DNA from: Candidatus Pelagisphaera phototrophica
Lineage (GTDB): Bacteria; Verrucomicrobiota; Verrucomicrobiia; Opitutales; Opitutaceae
Direction: 5' to 3'
DNA length: 64,000 nucleotides
Assembly: GCF_014529625.1 (NCBI RefSeq)
Contig: NZ_CP076039.1
Location: 3,534,001-3,598,000, forward strand
Below, in pieces: positions 47,224 to 55,962 of this stretch. The translations under genes and the position numbers were made by a program. Within the stretch, counting starts at the first letter, position 1, and the number at the start of each line of letters is the position of its first letter. The notes beneath the pieces were generated by a model. It was not told the origin of the DNA and did no database searches. It saw only the letters and a list, made by a program, of their open reading frames with translations.

Positions 47224-47259
47224 ATGACTAAAGTCATTTCGATGAACGCATAGCTATGC
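47224..47259 (-). promoter_or_regulatory. Two palindromes upstream of phnG
   Basis: ATGACT-AA-AGTCAT (47224-47237) and the perfect 12-bp palindrome GCATAGCTATGC (47248-47259) are 10 bp apart in the leader of the phn operon. Either could be an operator. Neither contains the CTGTCAT direct repeats of an enteric Pho box. Confidence 0.4.
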
Positions 47260-47280
47260 CAGTTTCAGTATCCTCTCAAC

Positions 47281-48045
47281 TCACACGCACCCATGATAGA
47301 CCTTGGTTTTGTAATCGAAACGAACTTTGCCGCCGATCTGAAACCGATCGAAAAGCGCCCGCAAGTTCAACTTGGCTACAGAATGTTGTGGATGTCCCGC
47401 ATTGAAGGAGTAAGAGGATGACAGGTACCGTCCGAGCAGCCCTTCAAAATCGAACGATTGCTGATACTTATCCTGGAAAACCTGATACCCTGTATCCGAA
47501 AAAAGCCGTTCGAATACAGCATCATCGATGCGCCGGTGCTTAACTGAACCATAGGCTGAGGCGTTCTCGTGAAGGAATCCCTCATAAGCGGAGAGAAACG
47601 GCGAGGTTTCGTTCCGCTCATTCCAAATCAACGCAACTCCACCGTTTGGCTTGATAATTCGTTGAAATTCGATTTTACTGAGATCTCGATCAAACCAGTG
47701 AAAAGACTGGCCTGCGATTATCAGATCAACTGAGGAATCGGGAAGACCGGTGCTCTCCGCACTGGCATCAAGGCTCTCGAAACGCTGCCATTTCTCCAGG
47801 AGCTTGTCTCCCGCCTCTCTCATTTCCTTATTTGGCTCGATACCTAAAACTTGATAGCCATTCTCCAGAAAGGCCTCCGACAGCTTTCCTGTTCCCGATC
47901 CTACATCCGCGATCAGGGATTCCTCGGTAATTCCGAACGATTCCTCTAACGCTGCTACTACGGACCCGGGATAACTCGGCCGGTACTTCACATAATTAAC
48001 TACCCGATCTGAAAATCGGACACGACTATCTTTTATTTCACTCAT
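47281..48045 (-). CDS. Class I SAM-dependent methyltransferase
   Basis: 254-residue methyltransferase of the UbiE/COQ5-like superfamily. SAM motif I ADVGSGTGKLS near residue 45, acidic end of strand 2 in GIEPN, motif II around LIIAGQSFHWF. No substrate can be named. It is upstream of phnG on the same strand with a 120-bp gap carrying the palindromes, so it is probably a separate unit. Confidence 0.85.
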   Translation of the reverse strand: MSEIKDSRVRFSDRVVNYVKYRPSYPGSVVAALEESFGITEESLIADVGSGTGKLSEAFLENGYQVLGIEPNKEMREAGDKLLEKWQRFESLDASAESTGLPDSSVDLIIAGQSFHWFDRDLSKIEFQRIIKPNGGVALIWNERNETSPFLSAYEGFLHENASAYGSVKHRRIDDAVFERLFSDTGYQVFQDKYQQSFDFEGLLGRYLSSSYSFNAGHPQHSVAKLNLRALFDRFQIGGKVRFDYKTKVYHGCV

Positions 48046-48164
48046 GCTCTTATGACCCGATTCGAAAGCCCATCATGGAACTAACAGATCCAGTCTAGAG
48101 CGATGATTAAGCAGAGGGTGAAGAAACGGTTACGAAGTCGTAAACTCTTTGAATTCAGGCGGAC

Positions 48165-49109
48165 CTAATCCCAACGCACTGGAACTCTGACCAAACTCCG
48201 TTCGGCAAAACCATCTTTGATAGCCGGAAGGAAAAGCCACTCTTTCAGGCTTCTCTCGCATCGCTCACGCAACCGGTCATTCAATGGCACACTAGTCCGA
48301 ATATCGGAAACCATGCCTGATTCGTCGACATTCAAAGTAAAATAGGTCGTGCCATTCTGCTTCGCCACGGCGTCTTCCATACCTGAAAAATCCATTGGAA
48401 AGCGATGTACCAGAGAAACTCCACGGCTAAGCTCCTGGTTCCCCAACTGATAGCTCGCTACAAACTCGCGATAAAACTCGTGGAACATCTGGTCCACCAA
48501 AATGCTAGAACGCTTTCGGAATTCAGATACGATCTCTCCCTGATCGGAAAAGAACAGTAGACTGTATTCGATTTTCTGGCTCGAAAAATCGTAACTCGCG
48601 GGATTCATTAGGGAAACGTAGTTTCCGCTACCCGCAGCCAAGTCCCCAATGGACTCGGCCACAATTTCATGACGACCGTCGTAGGTGAAGAATATGGCCG
48701 CCATCACGACATTCGTGTAATTTCGGGTCGGGACGATCGTCGCTTCGATTACCGTCCCTTCGGATTCAATCTGCCGATAGGTCGAGAGGGAGGCATTCTG
48801 GCTCTCACCAAGTACATGAGCGGAGCTCGAGGCCACTTTTATCTCCCCTTCCGCAAACTCCGAGCCCTTGGCCAAAAAGAGTTTGCTCGAAGAGACATCG
48901 ATGCTCGAACCCTGTGAATCGAGCGCTTCCTGGCTCGTTGAATCGGCAGCTACTATATCCAATAGCTTTCCGCTGTCTAGGACGGCAAGAGCTACTGGAT
49001 AATCATCGGTTTTCAATTTGGGATGGTCAAGCATACCAGCGGTTGCGATCGGGACCAGAACAGAGCAGCATAGCGCTTTGGGTAGGAAAAATAATTTGGG
49101 GAATTTCAT
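48165..49109 (-). CDS. Secreted protein with a C-terminal TonB-like domain
   Basis: 314 residues, signal peptide of about 24 residues. The C-terminal part (about 250-314) shows the energy-transducer pattern, LKEWLFLPAIKDGFAERSLV, seen in TonB-C domains; there is no N-terminal membrane anchor or proline-rich stretch, so it does not look like a standard TonB. The middle is beta-rich and unrecognised. Such secreted TonB-C-like proteins are common in this phylum with unknown roles. Confidence 0.7.
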   Translation of the reverse strand: MKFPKLFFLPKALCCSVLVPIATAGMLDHPKLKTDDYPVALAVLDSGKLLDIVAADSTSQEALDSQGSSIDVSSSKLFLAKGSEFAEGEIKVASSSAHVLGESQNASLSTYRQIESEGTVIEATIVPTRNYTNVVMAAIFFTYDGRHEIVAESIGDLAAGSGNYVSLMNPASYDFSSQKIEYSLLFFSDQGEIVSEFRKRSSILVDQMFHEFYREFVASYQLGNQELSRGVSLVHRFPMDFSGMEDAVAKQNGTTYFTLNVDESGMVSDIRTSVPLNDRLRERCERSLKEWLFLPAIKDGFAERSLVRVPVRWD

Positions 49110-49351
49110 GGGATATAACTGGGGGCTATCCTCTCGCTCGACCGAGCAGAAAGGCGATTTCAGCGATCAGAGTTACAATTATGCGCCAAATACGCGCCAG
49201 TCAAGTTACGGTTCCTAAATTCCCAGAAAACTCTACTAATATTTGGATACATTTACAAATATTAATATTAAATTAAGATTAGATTAAGCTATTGTTTGTA
49301 GCCGCGAAAATTTTACGCGAATCCTGCTACGAAGAATCTTAAGTCTTCTGC

Positions 49352-49990
49352 TCAGCTGCAGTGGTAGTCGACCCCAGTAGTTTTATTCTGGCTAGGGCGG
49401 CCGTAAACCTCCAGGCACTCTGCCCGAATAGCCAATAAATCTGCCGCTGAATACTCTCTGAGCCTGCTGTCACTTGTTTTAAATATATCAATGGCCTGCT
49501 CAAAATAGTCCCGATAGGTGCCTTGAGCGATGAACGGTTCCGACCGAAACATAACGTCAAACTCATCTACATCTCTCAGCTTCCCCGTTTTGTTTCCTTC
49601 CGTCAGGTCGACTATCGAATAGCCGCTCGCCAAAACGCAATGGAAATTCGGAACATAGGGCAGCCCGTAGAGTTCGAGTACGGGCTCCACATTCTTGAAT
49701 CGGCTCGCATCTAAACGGTAGTAGACCAAAACCTTGGAGACGGTTTTCAATCCGCATTCGACGGCCAGGGCGGCTGCACAACCATGTTTAGAGGAACACG
49801 TTCCACAGCCATCTTGAAATACCGCTCGAGCTCCCTCGCTTTCGTTTGTTCCGTAAGGCAGCTCCTTCAGGAACTGCAGCGCTTGATGATAGTCCTGCAA
49901 TCCCTTGGATAGGAACAAGCCGGCTAGTTCCCCCTCGAGCGGAAGATCCGCATTGGGCAGATTAAATCGGCGTTGTCCGACAACTTCCAT
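49352..49990 (-). CDS. GTCSSKH-motif protein, possible cysteine-protease/transglutaminase-like fold
   Basis: 212 residues, no signal peptide. The stretch GCGTCSSKHG (about residues 61-70) with downstream PNFHCVLASG and IVDLTEG gives the Cys-His-Asp order of the papain/transglutaminase superfamily. I have no firm family name. It is the last gene of a run of four (metallophosphoesterase, ArsI, sigma factor, this), 19 bp after the sigma factor, so a role with ArsI or the sigma factor is likely but unknown. Confidence 0.65.
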   Translation of the reverse strand: MEVVGQRRFNLPNADLPLEGELAGLFLSKGLQDYHQALQFLKELPYGTNESEGARAVFQDGCGTCSSKHGCAAALAVECGLKTVSKVLVYYRLDASRFKNVEPVLELYGLPYVPNFHCVLASGYSIVDLTEGNKTGKLRDVDEFDVMFRSEPFIAQGTYRDYFEQAIDIFKTSDSRLREYSAADLLAIRAECLEVYGRPSQNKTTGVDYHCS

Positions 49991-50009
49991 ATTTCTAGCA
50001 AGAGCAAGG

Positions 50010-50579
50010 TTACCGATTAACCACGCGACTGGCTCGTTTAACCGGCTCGTAATCGATCACATTCCCGCGACGATCCATTTCGAATGAGCAACAAGCTTTT
50101 AAAGCGATAGCCAGCTTGCTCCGCCCTCTCTGGATCCTCGATTTTGCCCCGGAAAGCGAAATTCCTAGCTCTTGTGCTAACTCGCTTTGCGATCGCCCTT
50201 CCAATACATAGAGTCTGACTGCTTTTCCATAGCTCTCAGGCAAGCCGTCAATAAATCGCGGCAACCATTCAATCACTTCACCATTTAGATTGGCATTCTC
50301 CTGATTACCTTCCTCAACGGGGTCCACCAACGCGTCCCGCTGTTGGCTTCTACCGACAGATCGATAATAATCGGCTACAGCGTTTCGGGCTATTCGAAAA
50401 ACCCACGGTTCTAGCCTGTCTCGGTCCGCTAATTGAGAAACGCCTTTGGAAATACGTAGGAACGCTTCCTGCAAAATATCTTCAGCCGCGTGCTTACCAG
50501 AAACACGCGACTGAATAAACCTTCTGAGAGACGATCCAAACGAATCGTATATGTGGCCAATCAATTCGGATTCGCTCAT
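50010..50579 (-). CDS. ECF sigma factor, SigZ-like
   Basis: 189 residues: sigma region 2 (AAEDILQEAFLRI, about 31-43) and region 4 HTH (LPESYGKAVRLYVLEGRSQSELAQELG) with the DNA-binding helix GAKSRIQRGR. The C-terminus reads CCSFEMDRRGNVIDY, a tail typical of SigZ-type sigma factors and possibly metal- or thiol-responsive. No anti-sigma gene is adjacent. It lies between arsI and the GTCSSKH gene. Confidence 0.9.
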   Translation of the reverse strand: MSESELIGHIYDSFGSSLRRFIQSRVSGKHAAEDILQEAFLRISKGVSQLADRDRLEPWVFRIARNAVADYYRSVGRSQQRDALVDPVEEGNQENANLNGEVIEWLPRFIDGLPESYGKAVRLYVLEGRSQSELAQELGISLSGAKSRIQRGRSKLAIALKACCSFEMDRRGNVIDYEPVKRASRVVNR

Positions 50580-50589
50580 CAGCTCCGGA

Positions 50590-51081
50590 TTAGCAGCAAG
50601 CCGCCTTCTCAGCTTCGCTCGACTCTTCTGGGCAGCACTCCCCGCTCATGTCCTTCCGAGAATCGGCATCTGCTTCCAATACGACGAATACCTCCCAACG
50701 ATTTCCGTCGGGATCTGTGGCCCAAACCTTGTCTTGAACAGCATAGCAGCAAGTTGTCGACTCTTGAACTTCAACTTCCTGACCCGCAACCTTGAATCGA
50801 TCGATCGCTTCCAAAACCGCGTCAGTCGTTTTCACCTGAATGCCAAAATGAGTAGGTCCGCCCTTTTGAGGACCGCCTTCTCTGACCTGATTCAGGGTCA
50901 AGTTCACAGAAGGCTCATGGGGCTCGTACTTAACGTAACCCGGGCGCTTCTTAGTGGGTTCCTCTCCCAACAAGAGCGTGTAGAACGCTTCCGAACGTTC
51001 CAAGTCGCTCGAAGCGAGCCCCACATGAACGCGTGCGCTACCGGGGAATTCTACCGCAGATACACCTTTTGTCTTAATCAT
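50590..51081 (-). CDS. ArsI/CadI-family dioxygenase (C-As lyase type)
   Basis: Vicinal-oxygen-chelate enzyme of 163 residues. ArsI splits the C-As bond of trivalent methyl- and aryl-arsenicals using Fe(II). His in RVHVGL, His in PTHFGI and Glu in RWEVFVV are the expected iron ligands; the vicinal pair in STTCCYA binds As(III). A Cys-rich tail (ECC and ACC) adds further thiols, as in many family members. No arsR, arsB, acr3 or arsM lies nearby. It overlaps the metallophosphoesterase gene by 4 bp. Confidence 0.9.
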   Translation of the reverse strand: MIKTKGVSAVEFPGSARVHVGLASSDLERSEAFYTLLLGEEPTKKRPGYVKYEPHEPSVNLTLNQVREGGPQKGGPTHFGIQVKTTDAVLEAIDRFKVAGQEVEVQESTTCCYAVQDKVWATDPDGNRWEVFVVLEADADSRKDMSGECCPEESSEAEKAACC

Positions 51082-51929
51082 AATATAAGTTCCTTTTTGA
51101 ATTTGTGATAATGTTCACCCCATAAGACGCCGCTATCCGAGAAAAGACGCGCAAATCGGCAAAAACTCAGCTTTATTTCCAATCTACTCGACTCGAAATG
51201 CAATCTGTTCAAAAAACTGACGTCCGAAATGATCAACTGCTTTAGCTTCCGCCCTGTGATAGCCTGCGACAAATCTTCATCTCTCGAGACATCGGTGTTT
51301 TTGTCGTGATTTCCGGCAACGTTGTACCAAGGTATTCCGATCAGACTGACAAGATCATTAACGGTATCAAATAAACTCAGATCATCGTTGATGATATCCC
51401 CCAAAGAGATGCCAAAAGCATGCTTTCCCGTTTCGATTGCATAAGATACGATGTCGCGTGCGAAGAAATCCACCTGACGCTGAGGATCCCCAAAAAGAAG
51501 AACCGAATAGTTTTCCCTCTCAGTCTCCGCATGCATCGGAAAGTCGATTTGATCGGGAAGGGCGCCTGTTTTCCCATGCCCAGGGAATCGCGTCACCTGG
51601 CTTCCATCCGGTTCGTGCACGTAATAGAATCGCGGCACATTTCGGCTATCCAGAGGAGGAGACCAGCCATCTCTGGAAATAGCGAAAAATATAGCATCCC
51701 CTGAGTAAGGCAACTGCCACGCTCCGGACCAGTCGGTCACGGCAATGTCAGAACCAATGGACACCGGAATCCCTTCTATGCCCTTTTCGTTATCATCGAA
51801 AATCTGATTATCATTTTCGTCGAAAAAGACATATCCAGTAGCCAAATGTTCGAAGCTGGCTTTTGAATACGAAACGGCAACGAGCGTTCCAGCTAATCCG
51901 ATCACTTCAAGCGCTCTTCTAAACTCCAT
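51078..51929 (-). CDS. Calcineurin-like metallophosphoesterase, truncated after GNHD
   Basis: 283 residues: signal-like N-terminus, a beta-sandwich MetallophosN-type domain (YVFFDENDNQIFDDNEKGIEG, given in part), then the phosphoesterase domain with FGDPQRQ, GDIINDD and AGNHDKN. After that the sequence does not resemble the family: the downstream histidine and GHxH metal ligands are missing, and the protein is much shorter than usual. The end overlaps arsI by 4 bp, so truncation may be old and the junction selected. Probably inactive, or a frameshifted remnant. Confidence 0.65.
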   Translation of the reverse strand: MEFRRALEVIGLAGTLVAVSYSKASFEHLATGYVFFDENDNQIFDDNEKGIEGIPVSIGSDIAVTDWSGAWQLPYSGDAIFFAISRDGWSPPLDSRNVPRFYYVHEPDGSQVTRFPGHGKTGALPDQIDFPMHAETERENYSVLLFGDPQRQVDFFARDIVSYAIETGKHAFGISLGDIINDDLSLFDTVNDLVSLIGIPWYNVAGNHDKNTDVSRDEDLSQAITGRKLKQLIISDVSFLNRLHFESSRLEIKLSFCRFARLFSDSGVLWGEHYHKFKKELIL

Positions 51930-52065
51930 AGTGAACTTTCGGAACTTGAGATTTGGAATAAGTGAAGAAAAGTCATCGAAGCTGTTACGATCTAATCAGG
52001 GGAAAGCTGCACTTTATTAACCTGGCGTTAATACGATCCCAACATCGTTCGAGATACTAGCCAGA

Positions 52066-52878
52066 ATGAAAAAACCGCCCTTCGTAGGAGCCGCAATTAG
52101 GAGTGAGAACCTATCTAGCATTCTTGATTGGATCCTAGAAGACAATCGCGATCTGGAAATTCAGGATGCATGCCTTCCCGGATTCCTGGATTCGGACTGG
52201 AAAGCCATTTCAGAGCGTATCAACAAGCAGTTGGAGAACTATGACGGCAGAATTGGCATTCACGGCCAGTATGACGGCATCCAATTAGGAACCGGGGATC
52301 CACTCGCGCGCGAGCACGCTCAGAAACGCATTTCCCAGAGCCTTGATTTCGCCGCCTCGATCAATGCAAAGGCCTGCGTGATACACAGCCCATTCTATTT
52401 TTTTGGAGGAGGCCAAACCTGCCACACGCCTCAACTAGACTTAGGTTTCACTCTCGATCGTGTTTCCCAAACGCTGGAGCCCTTGATTACGCTCGCGGAG
52501 GAGAGCGATTGCATACTGGTAGTGGAAAATATTTTCGATCGCAGCCCGTTGCCTCTCAGGGCTCTGATTGAACGATTCGATAGTCCCTACCTGAGACGCA
52601 GCATCGATACGGGGCACGCCGCCATTACCGAACGCTGCGGCGGTGGACCTAGTCCCGAATATTGGATTCTCGAAGCGGGCGAGCTATTAAGCCATATCCA
52701 TCTCCAGGATACAAACGGGGAGTATGACTACCACTGGACCTTGGGGAACGGCACGCTGAATTGGAAAGGGATTTTTCAATCGATCGATAACATCGACGCC
52801 ACTCCTCGACTGATAATCGAGACCAGCGATCCAATGAGGGGCTGGAATTACCTTAAACGAGAAGGTTTGGTGTGCTAA
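52066..52878 (+). CDS. Sugar phosphate isomerase/epimerase-like TIM-barrel protein
   Basis: 270 residues of the xylose-isomerase-like / AP-endonuclease-2 superfamily. Metal-ligand pieces: IGIHGQYDG, VIHSPFYFF, VVENIFDR (Glu), SIDTGHA (Asp, His), HIHLQDTNG and a final LIIETSD. Not specifically endonuclease IV, which is longer with more His. Reaction unknown. It diverges from the metallophosphoesterase operon; the GNAT gene follows after 37 bp. Confidence 0.85.
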   Translation: MKKPPFVGAAIRSENLSSILDWILEDNRDLEIQDACLPGFLDSDWKAISERINKQLENYDGRIGIHGQYDGIQLGTGDPLAREHAQKRISQSLDFAASINAKACVIHSPFYFFGGGQTCHTPQLDLGFTLDRVSQTLEPLITLAEESDCILVVENIFDRSPLPLRALIERFDSPYLRRSIDTGHAAITERCGGGPSPEYWILEAGELLSHIHLQDTNGEYDYHWTLGNGTLNWKGIFQSIDNIDATPRLIIETSDPMRGWNYLKREGLVC

Positions 52879-52915
52879 AACATATGCTCATTTATTCTTC
52901 GCCCACCTCATTGAA

Positions 52916-53362
52916 ATGGTCCCAGTCCGTGTAACCCGAGAGTCTGACGCAGCCGAGTTTGCTCGTCTGTGCGCCCAGTGGGGATATCCCATCGGCGAAG
53001 AACGATGCTCCACATGCATTTCTAGAGTCCTCGCCTCCAAAAATGAAGGACTCAATTCCGCTGAGTTTGAGCCAGGCAATCTGGTCGGTTGGGCCCACGT
53101 TCAAACCCGGGATATCATAGCGGCCAGTTCCTTTGGCGAAATCGTGGGAATCGTTGTTGATGAATCATCGCGGCGTCGCGGCGTCGGCCGAGTGCTGATA
53201 GATCGATGCGTGCAATGGTCTCTTGAGCAGGGAATCGACAAAATGCACGTCAAGAGCAACTCCATTCGTTCTGAGGCGCACTCTTTCTATCCGAATATCG
53301 GATACGAACTAGAGAAAACGCAGCACTCTTACAGGAGAGAGTGGCCAGTAGGAAATCCTTGA
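52916..53362 (+). CDS. GNAT-family N-acetyltransferase
   Basis: 148 residues; acetyl-CoA motif A is clear: GIVVDESSRRRGVGRVLI. Substrate unknown. It is not part of the phn operon, so calling it PhnO (aminoalkylphosphonate acetyltransferase) would be unsupported. Likely co-transcribed with the TIM-barrel gene. Confidence 0.88.
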   Translation: MVPVRVTRESDAAEFARLCAQWGYPIGEERCSTCISRVLASKNEGLNSAEFEPGNLVGWAHVQTRDIIAASSFGEIVGIVVDESSRRRGVGRVLIDRCVQWSLEQGIDKMHVKSNSIRSEAHSFYPNIGYELEKTQHSYRREWPVGNP

Positions 53363-53515
53363 ATGATTTCTTGATGAAGGGAGCCATCGCCAATCTGGGA
53401 ATTCCATAGCTTTCTTCCAACTGAGTCGTAAATGGCTACGAACGAACCGCCCCTCTATCAGCGTCGAATACAAAGCCAATCGAGTCAAAGTTCATACCAT
53501 CCCGTCGTGCGTTAG

Positions 53516-54898
53516 CTACATCCCTTCCCGATTATAAGGCATGGTATTCTCGAATAGTCTTTCCTCACCGAGATCCGGCGCCCAATCGAGCAAGGTCTTG
53601 GAGCTATCCTCATTTTTTCTCAGCTCGAATGCGTCGTACAATTCGCCGTTTGCCATGTAAGCCTTATAGACTAAACTCATTCCTTCAACACGGATGACCT
53701 GAAAAAATTGAGTATTCTCCGCCTTGCGGTCCAAAAGGACGCCTTCCGGTCGATAAACGTCCCAACCACCTTCCATAAATTCGTACATTTTGGGGCCACT
53801 GACAGAATTTACATATATCGGACCTGTTCGCGGCGATTCGTTTGTATCCATCATTCGGATTGGAACGTGTCCTCTCGCATAAGTATGGTCATGGCCTTGC
53901 AATACGAGATCGACGTCATGCTTTTCGATTACCGGCTTCCACGCTTCCCGATTTCGGGAGTTGTCCCGACCATCTCCTGAGGAGAAGATCGGGTGGTGGA
54001 AAGTAAGAACCGTCCATCGATTTGGATTATCGTTTAATACTTTATCGAGCCAACCTGTTTGGGCGTCGATTTCACTATTGGAATTCAAAGCGACAACTCG
54101 GACACCTTGGAAGTCGATATAGTAGACCGTTTCATCTAGAGCACCCGGTAACTCGCGATAACGTGGCAACTCGAATTGCGGCCCCCACTGCAAGGAAAGC
54201 CGCCTTTCCTGCTCAGCTTCCGTAAGCTCATCGTACTCATGATTCCCTGGAACGACAATGCTGGGAATCATTCCATGCACCCATCCGCCTGCCTTGAACC
54301 ATTCGGCCCATTCACGATCCCGATGGGCTCGATTGATCAAATCGCCTGCGTGGATCGAAAAGTTGGCGTTCGGTGACTTTTGGAACGCGGCCCGCATGAT
54401 TCTAGACCAATGAGAAAGGACCGAGTTTTGGGCGTCTCCAAAATAAAGAAATTCTACCGGATCCAATCTAGAACTCGCTGTGCGAAATTGCATCCATTCG
54501 CTCCAACGCTGATCTCCATCTCCAACTCGATAGGCATATAGGGCGTCTGCATGAAGTCCCTTGAACACGACACTGTGGTAGTGAACCGTAACGGATTCGT
54601 TCTGGTCATGCCTCGAGATGTCAAGTTCTTGGGTCTTCGCCCTAAAACGCTCAGCGGACAGATCAAAGCGGGAAGAGGGATCCGCCACCGCTATTTCAGC
54701 GAAAGCGGTTTTGACTGAGTCATTGGTTCTCCAGGTAACCGCTTGGGTTCTCGCCGGATCGTCGTTCCAGGTTAGGACGATTCGATCCGGATCCGGGCTG
54801 GCGATTTCCCAATGACGCATAGTATCGCCATCATGACTATAGGTAGCCATCTGGGCAAAAATCGAAAGAAGAGCTACTGTTAGAATTCGTTTGTTCAT
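53516..54898 (-). CDS. Secreted purple-acid-phosphatase-like metallophosphoesterase
   Basis: About 460 residues from the ATG at 54898, which begins the signal peptide MNKRILTVALLSIFAQ; an in-frame upstream Met would mask it. Fibronectin-III-like N-terminal domain (about 35-140), then the PAP metal motifs FGDAQ, GDLINR, PGNHEYD, FHHPIF and GHDHTYAR, all intact. Probably releases phosphate from organic phosphoesters in the periplasm. Neighbouring PhoR/PhoB suggest phosphate-starvation control. Confidence 0.9.
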   Translation of the reverse strand: MNKRILTVALLSIFAQMATYSHDGDTMRHWEIASPDPDRIVLTWNDDPARTQAVTWRTNDSVKTAFAEIAVADPSSRFDLSAERFRAKTQELDISRHDQNESVTVHYHSVVFKGLHADALYAYRVGDGDQRWSEWMQFRTASSRLDPVEFLYFGDAQNSVLSHWSRIMRAAFQKSPNANFSIHAGDLINRAHRDREWAEWFKAGGWVHGMIPSIVVPGNHEYDELTEAEQERRLSLQWGPQFELPRYRELPGALDETVYYIDFQGVRVVALNSNSEIDAQTGWLDKVLNDNPNRWTVLTFHHPIFSSGDGRDNSRNREAWKPVIEKHDVDLVLQGHDHTYARGHVPIRMMDTNESPRTGPIYVNSVSGPKMYEFMEGGWDVYRPEGVLLDRKAENTQFFQVIRVEGMSLVYKAYMANGELYDAFELRKNEDSSKTLLDWAPDLGEERLFENTMPYNREGM

Positions 54899-54956
54899 CT
54901 CATATTCGCGTTTTATACAGACAAATTGATAGGCCATTTAAGGTATGGCGACATCG

Positions 54957-55889
54957 TTAATCAATCGGCACGAACTCGAGCTGATCTACACGAGTTAGTT
55001 CATCAAATTCAACTTTGTAAATCTCGGCATCGGCCTCGTCCGCCAAAAGAATAGTATCTCGACCATCAAAGCAAACAGCTTCCACCTGAGTGGCGGCGAA
55101 TGGCATCCAGTATATTTTGCCGCGGAAATACATATCCGTCGCTCCGTCTATTTCGAACACCCAAAGAGCATCGTAAGTGGTCACAGCCAACCTTCTGCCA
55201 TCGATCGAGGCGTCAGCAGCAGTAGTTTTGCCTCCAAAATCAAATGCGTCTACATAGGTAAGCGTGTTTGTCTGGTAAGGATTAGCCGTGTCTAAGCGGT
55301 ACAGTTTCCCCAAGGTGTCACTCCGGTTCTTCGAAACGAGGTAAACCTTATCCCTTACGCAAAATACGCCTTCGCAATCGTAGTTGAAATCACTTTGATC
55401 CGATGGGTAGAGAGCTTGATCAGGATATTTCAAAAACACTTTCTTTTGGTACGTGGTCCTGCCTGCGTGTGGGGATGGCTCCGGCAAATAGTAGAGCACG
55501 AGATCGCGTCGATCGTTACGATTATTGCCAACATCGCAAACAATCAGATTACCCAGATCATCAACTGCAATATCCTCCCAATCCACATTGACGGCTCCAC
55601 CAATCAATACACCAGGATCATCCGAATAGCGTGCAGACCCCCAGAGACGTCCATCACTGAGCACTGGATACACTTTGGGGGCGTCGCCGGAATCGTTAAT
55701 GGTCCAGAAGAGATCGTCACGAGACCGACTCCTGACAATTCCCGAGTTTTCGATACTGGCTCCAGGCCCGAATTTTCCGATCGCTTCCAGCTTAATGGGA
55801 GCGATATCGGGCAATTCCGGCATGCTAACAGGCTCCGCGATACCAGTCGAAGTTGAGAGTAAAGACAGATATGCAACTAGACGCAACAT
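54957..55889 (-). CDS. Secreted propeller-like protein of unknown function
   Basis: About 310 residues from the ATG at 55889, which gives a signal peptide (MLRLVAYLSLLSTS) and avoids overlapping phoR; longer in-frame starts exist at 55913 and 56021. The sequence repeats beta-sheet blades with motifs such as FWTINDSGDAPKVY, VDWEDIAVDDLGNL and YDCEGVFCVRDKVYLVSKN. Resembles secreted propellers often annotated as phytase-like esterases, but I see no catalytic residues. Located between phoR and the phosphatase gene, so a role in phosphoester use is an inference. Confidence 0.65.
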   Translation of the reverse strand: MLRLVAYLSLLSTSTGIAEPVSMPELPDIAPIKLEAIGKFGPGASIENSGIVRSRSRDDLFWTINDSGDAPKVYPVLSDGRLWGSARYSDDPGVLIGGAVNVDWEDIAVDDLGNLIVCDVGNNRNDRRDLVLYYLPEPSPHAGRTTYQKKVFLKYPDQALYPSDQSDFNYDCEGVFCVRDKVYLVSKNRSDTLGKLYRLDTANPYQTNTLTYVDAFDFGGKTTAADASIDGRRLAVTTYDALWVFEIDGATDMYFRGKIYWMPFAATQVEAVCFDGRDTILLADEADAEIYKVEFDELTRVDQLEFVPID

Positions 55890-55962
55890 CCTCCGATCCT
55901 TACACACATTCATTAAACTCGGATGAAGCCTTCGAAAATTTCGTGCGCCATAATTTGGCAAA

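Noticed and set aside
52916-53362. GNAT as PhnO
   Set aside because: Not in the phn operon and no specific PhnO feature; only a general GNAT call is supported.
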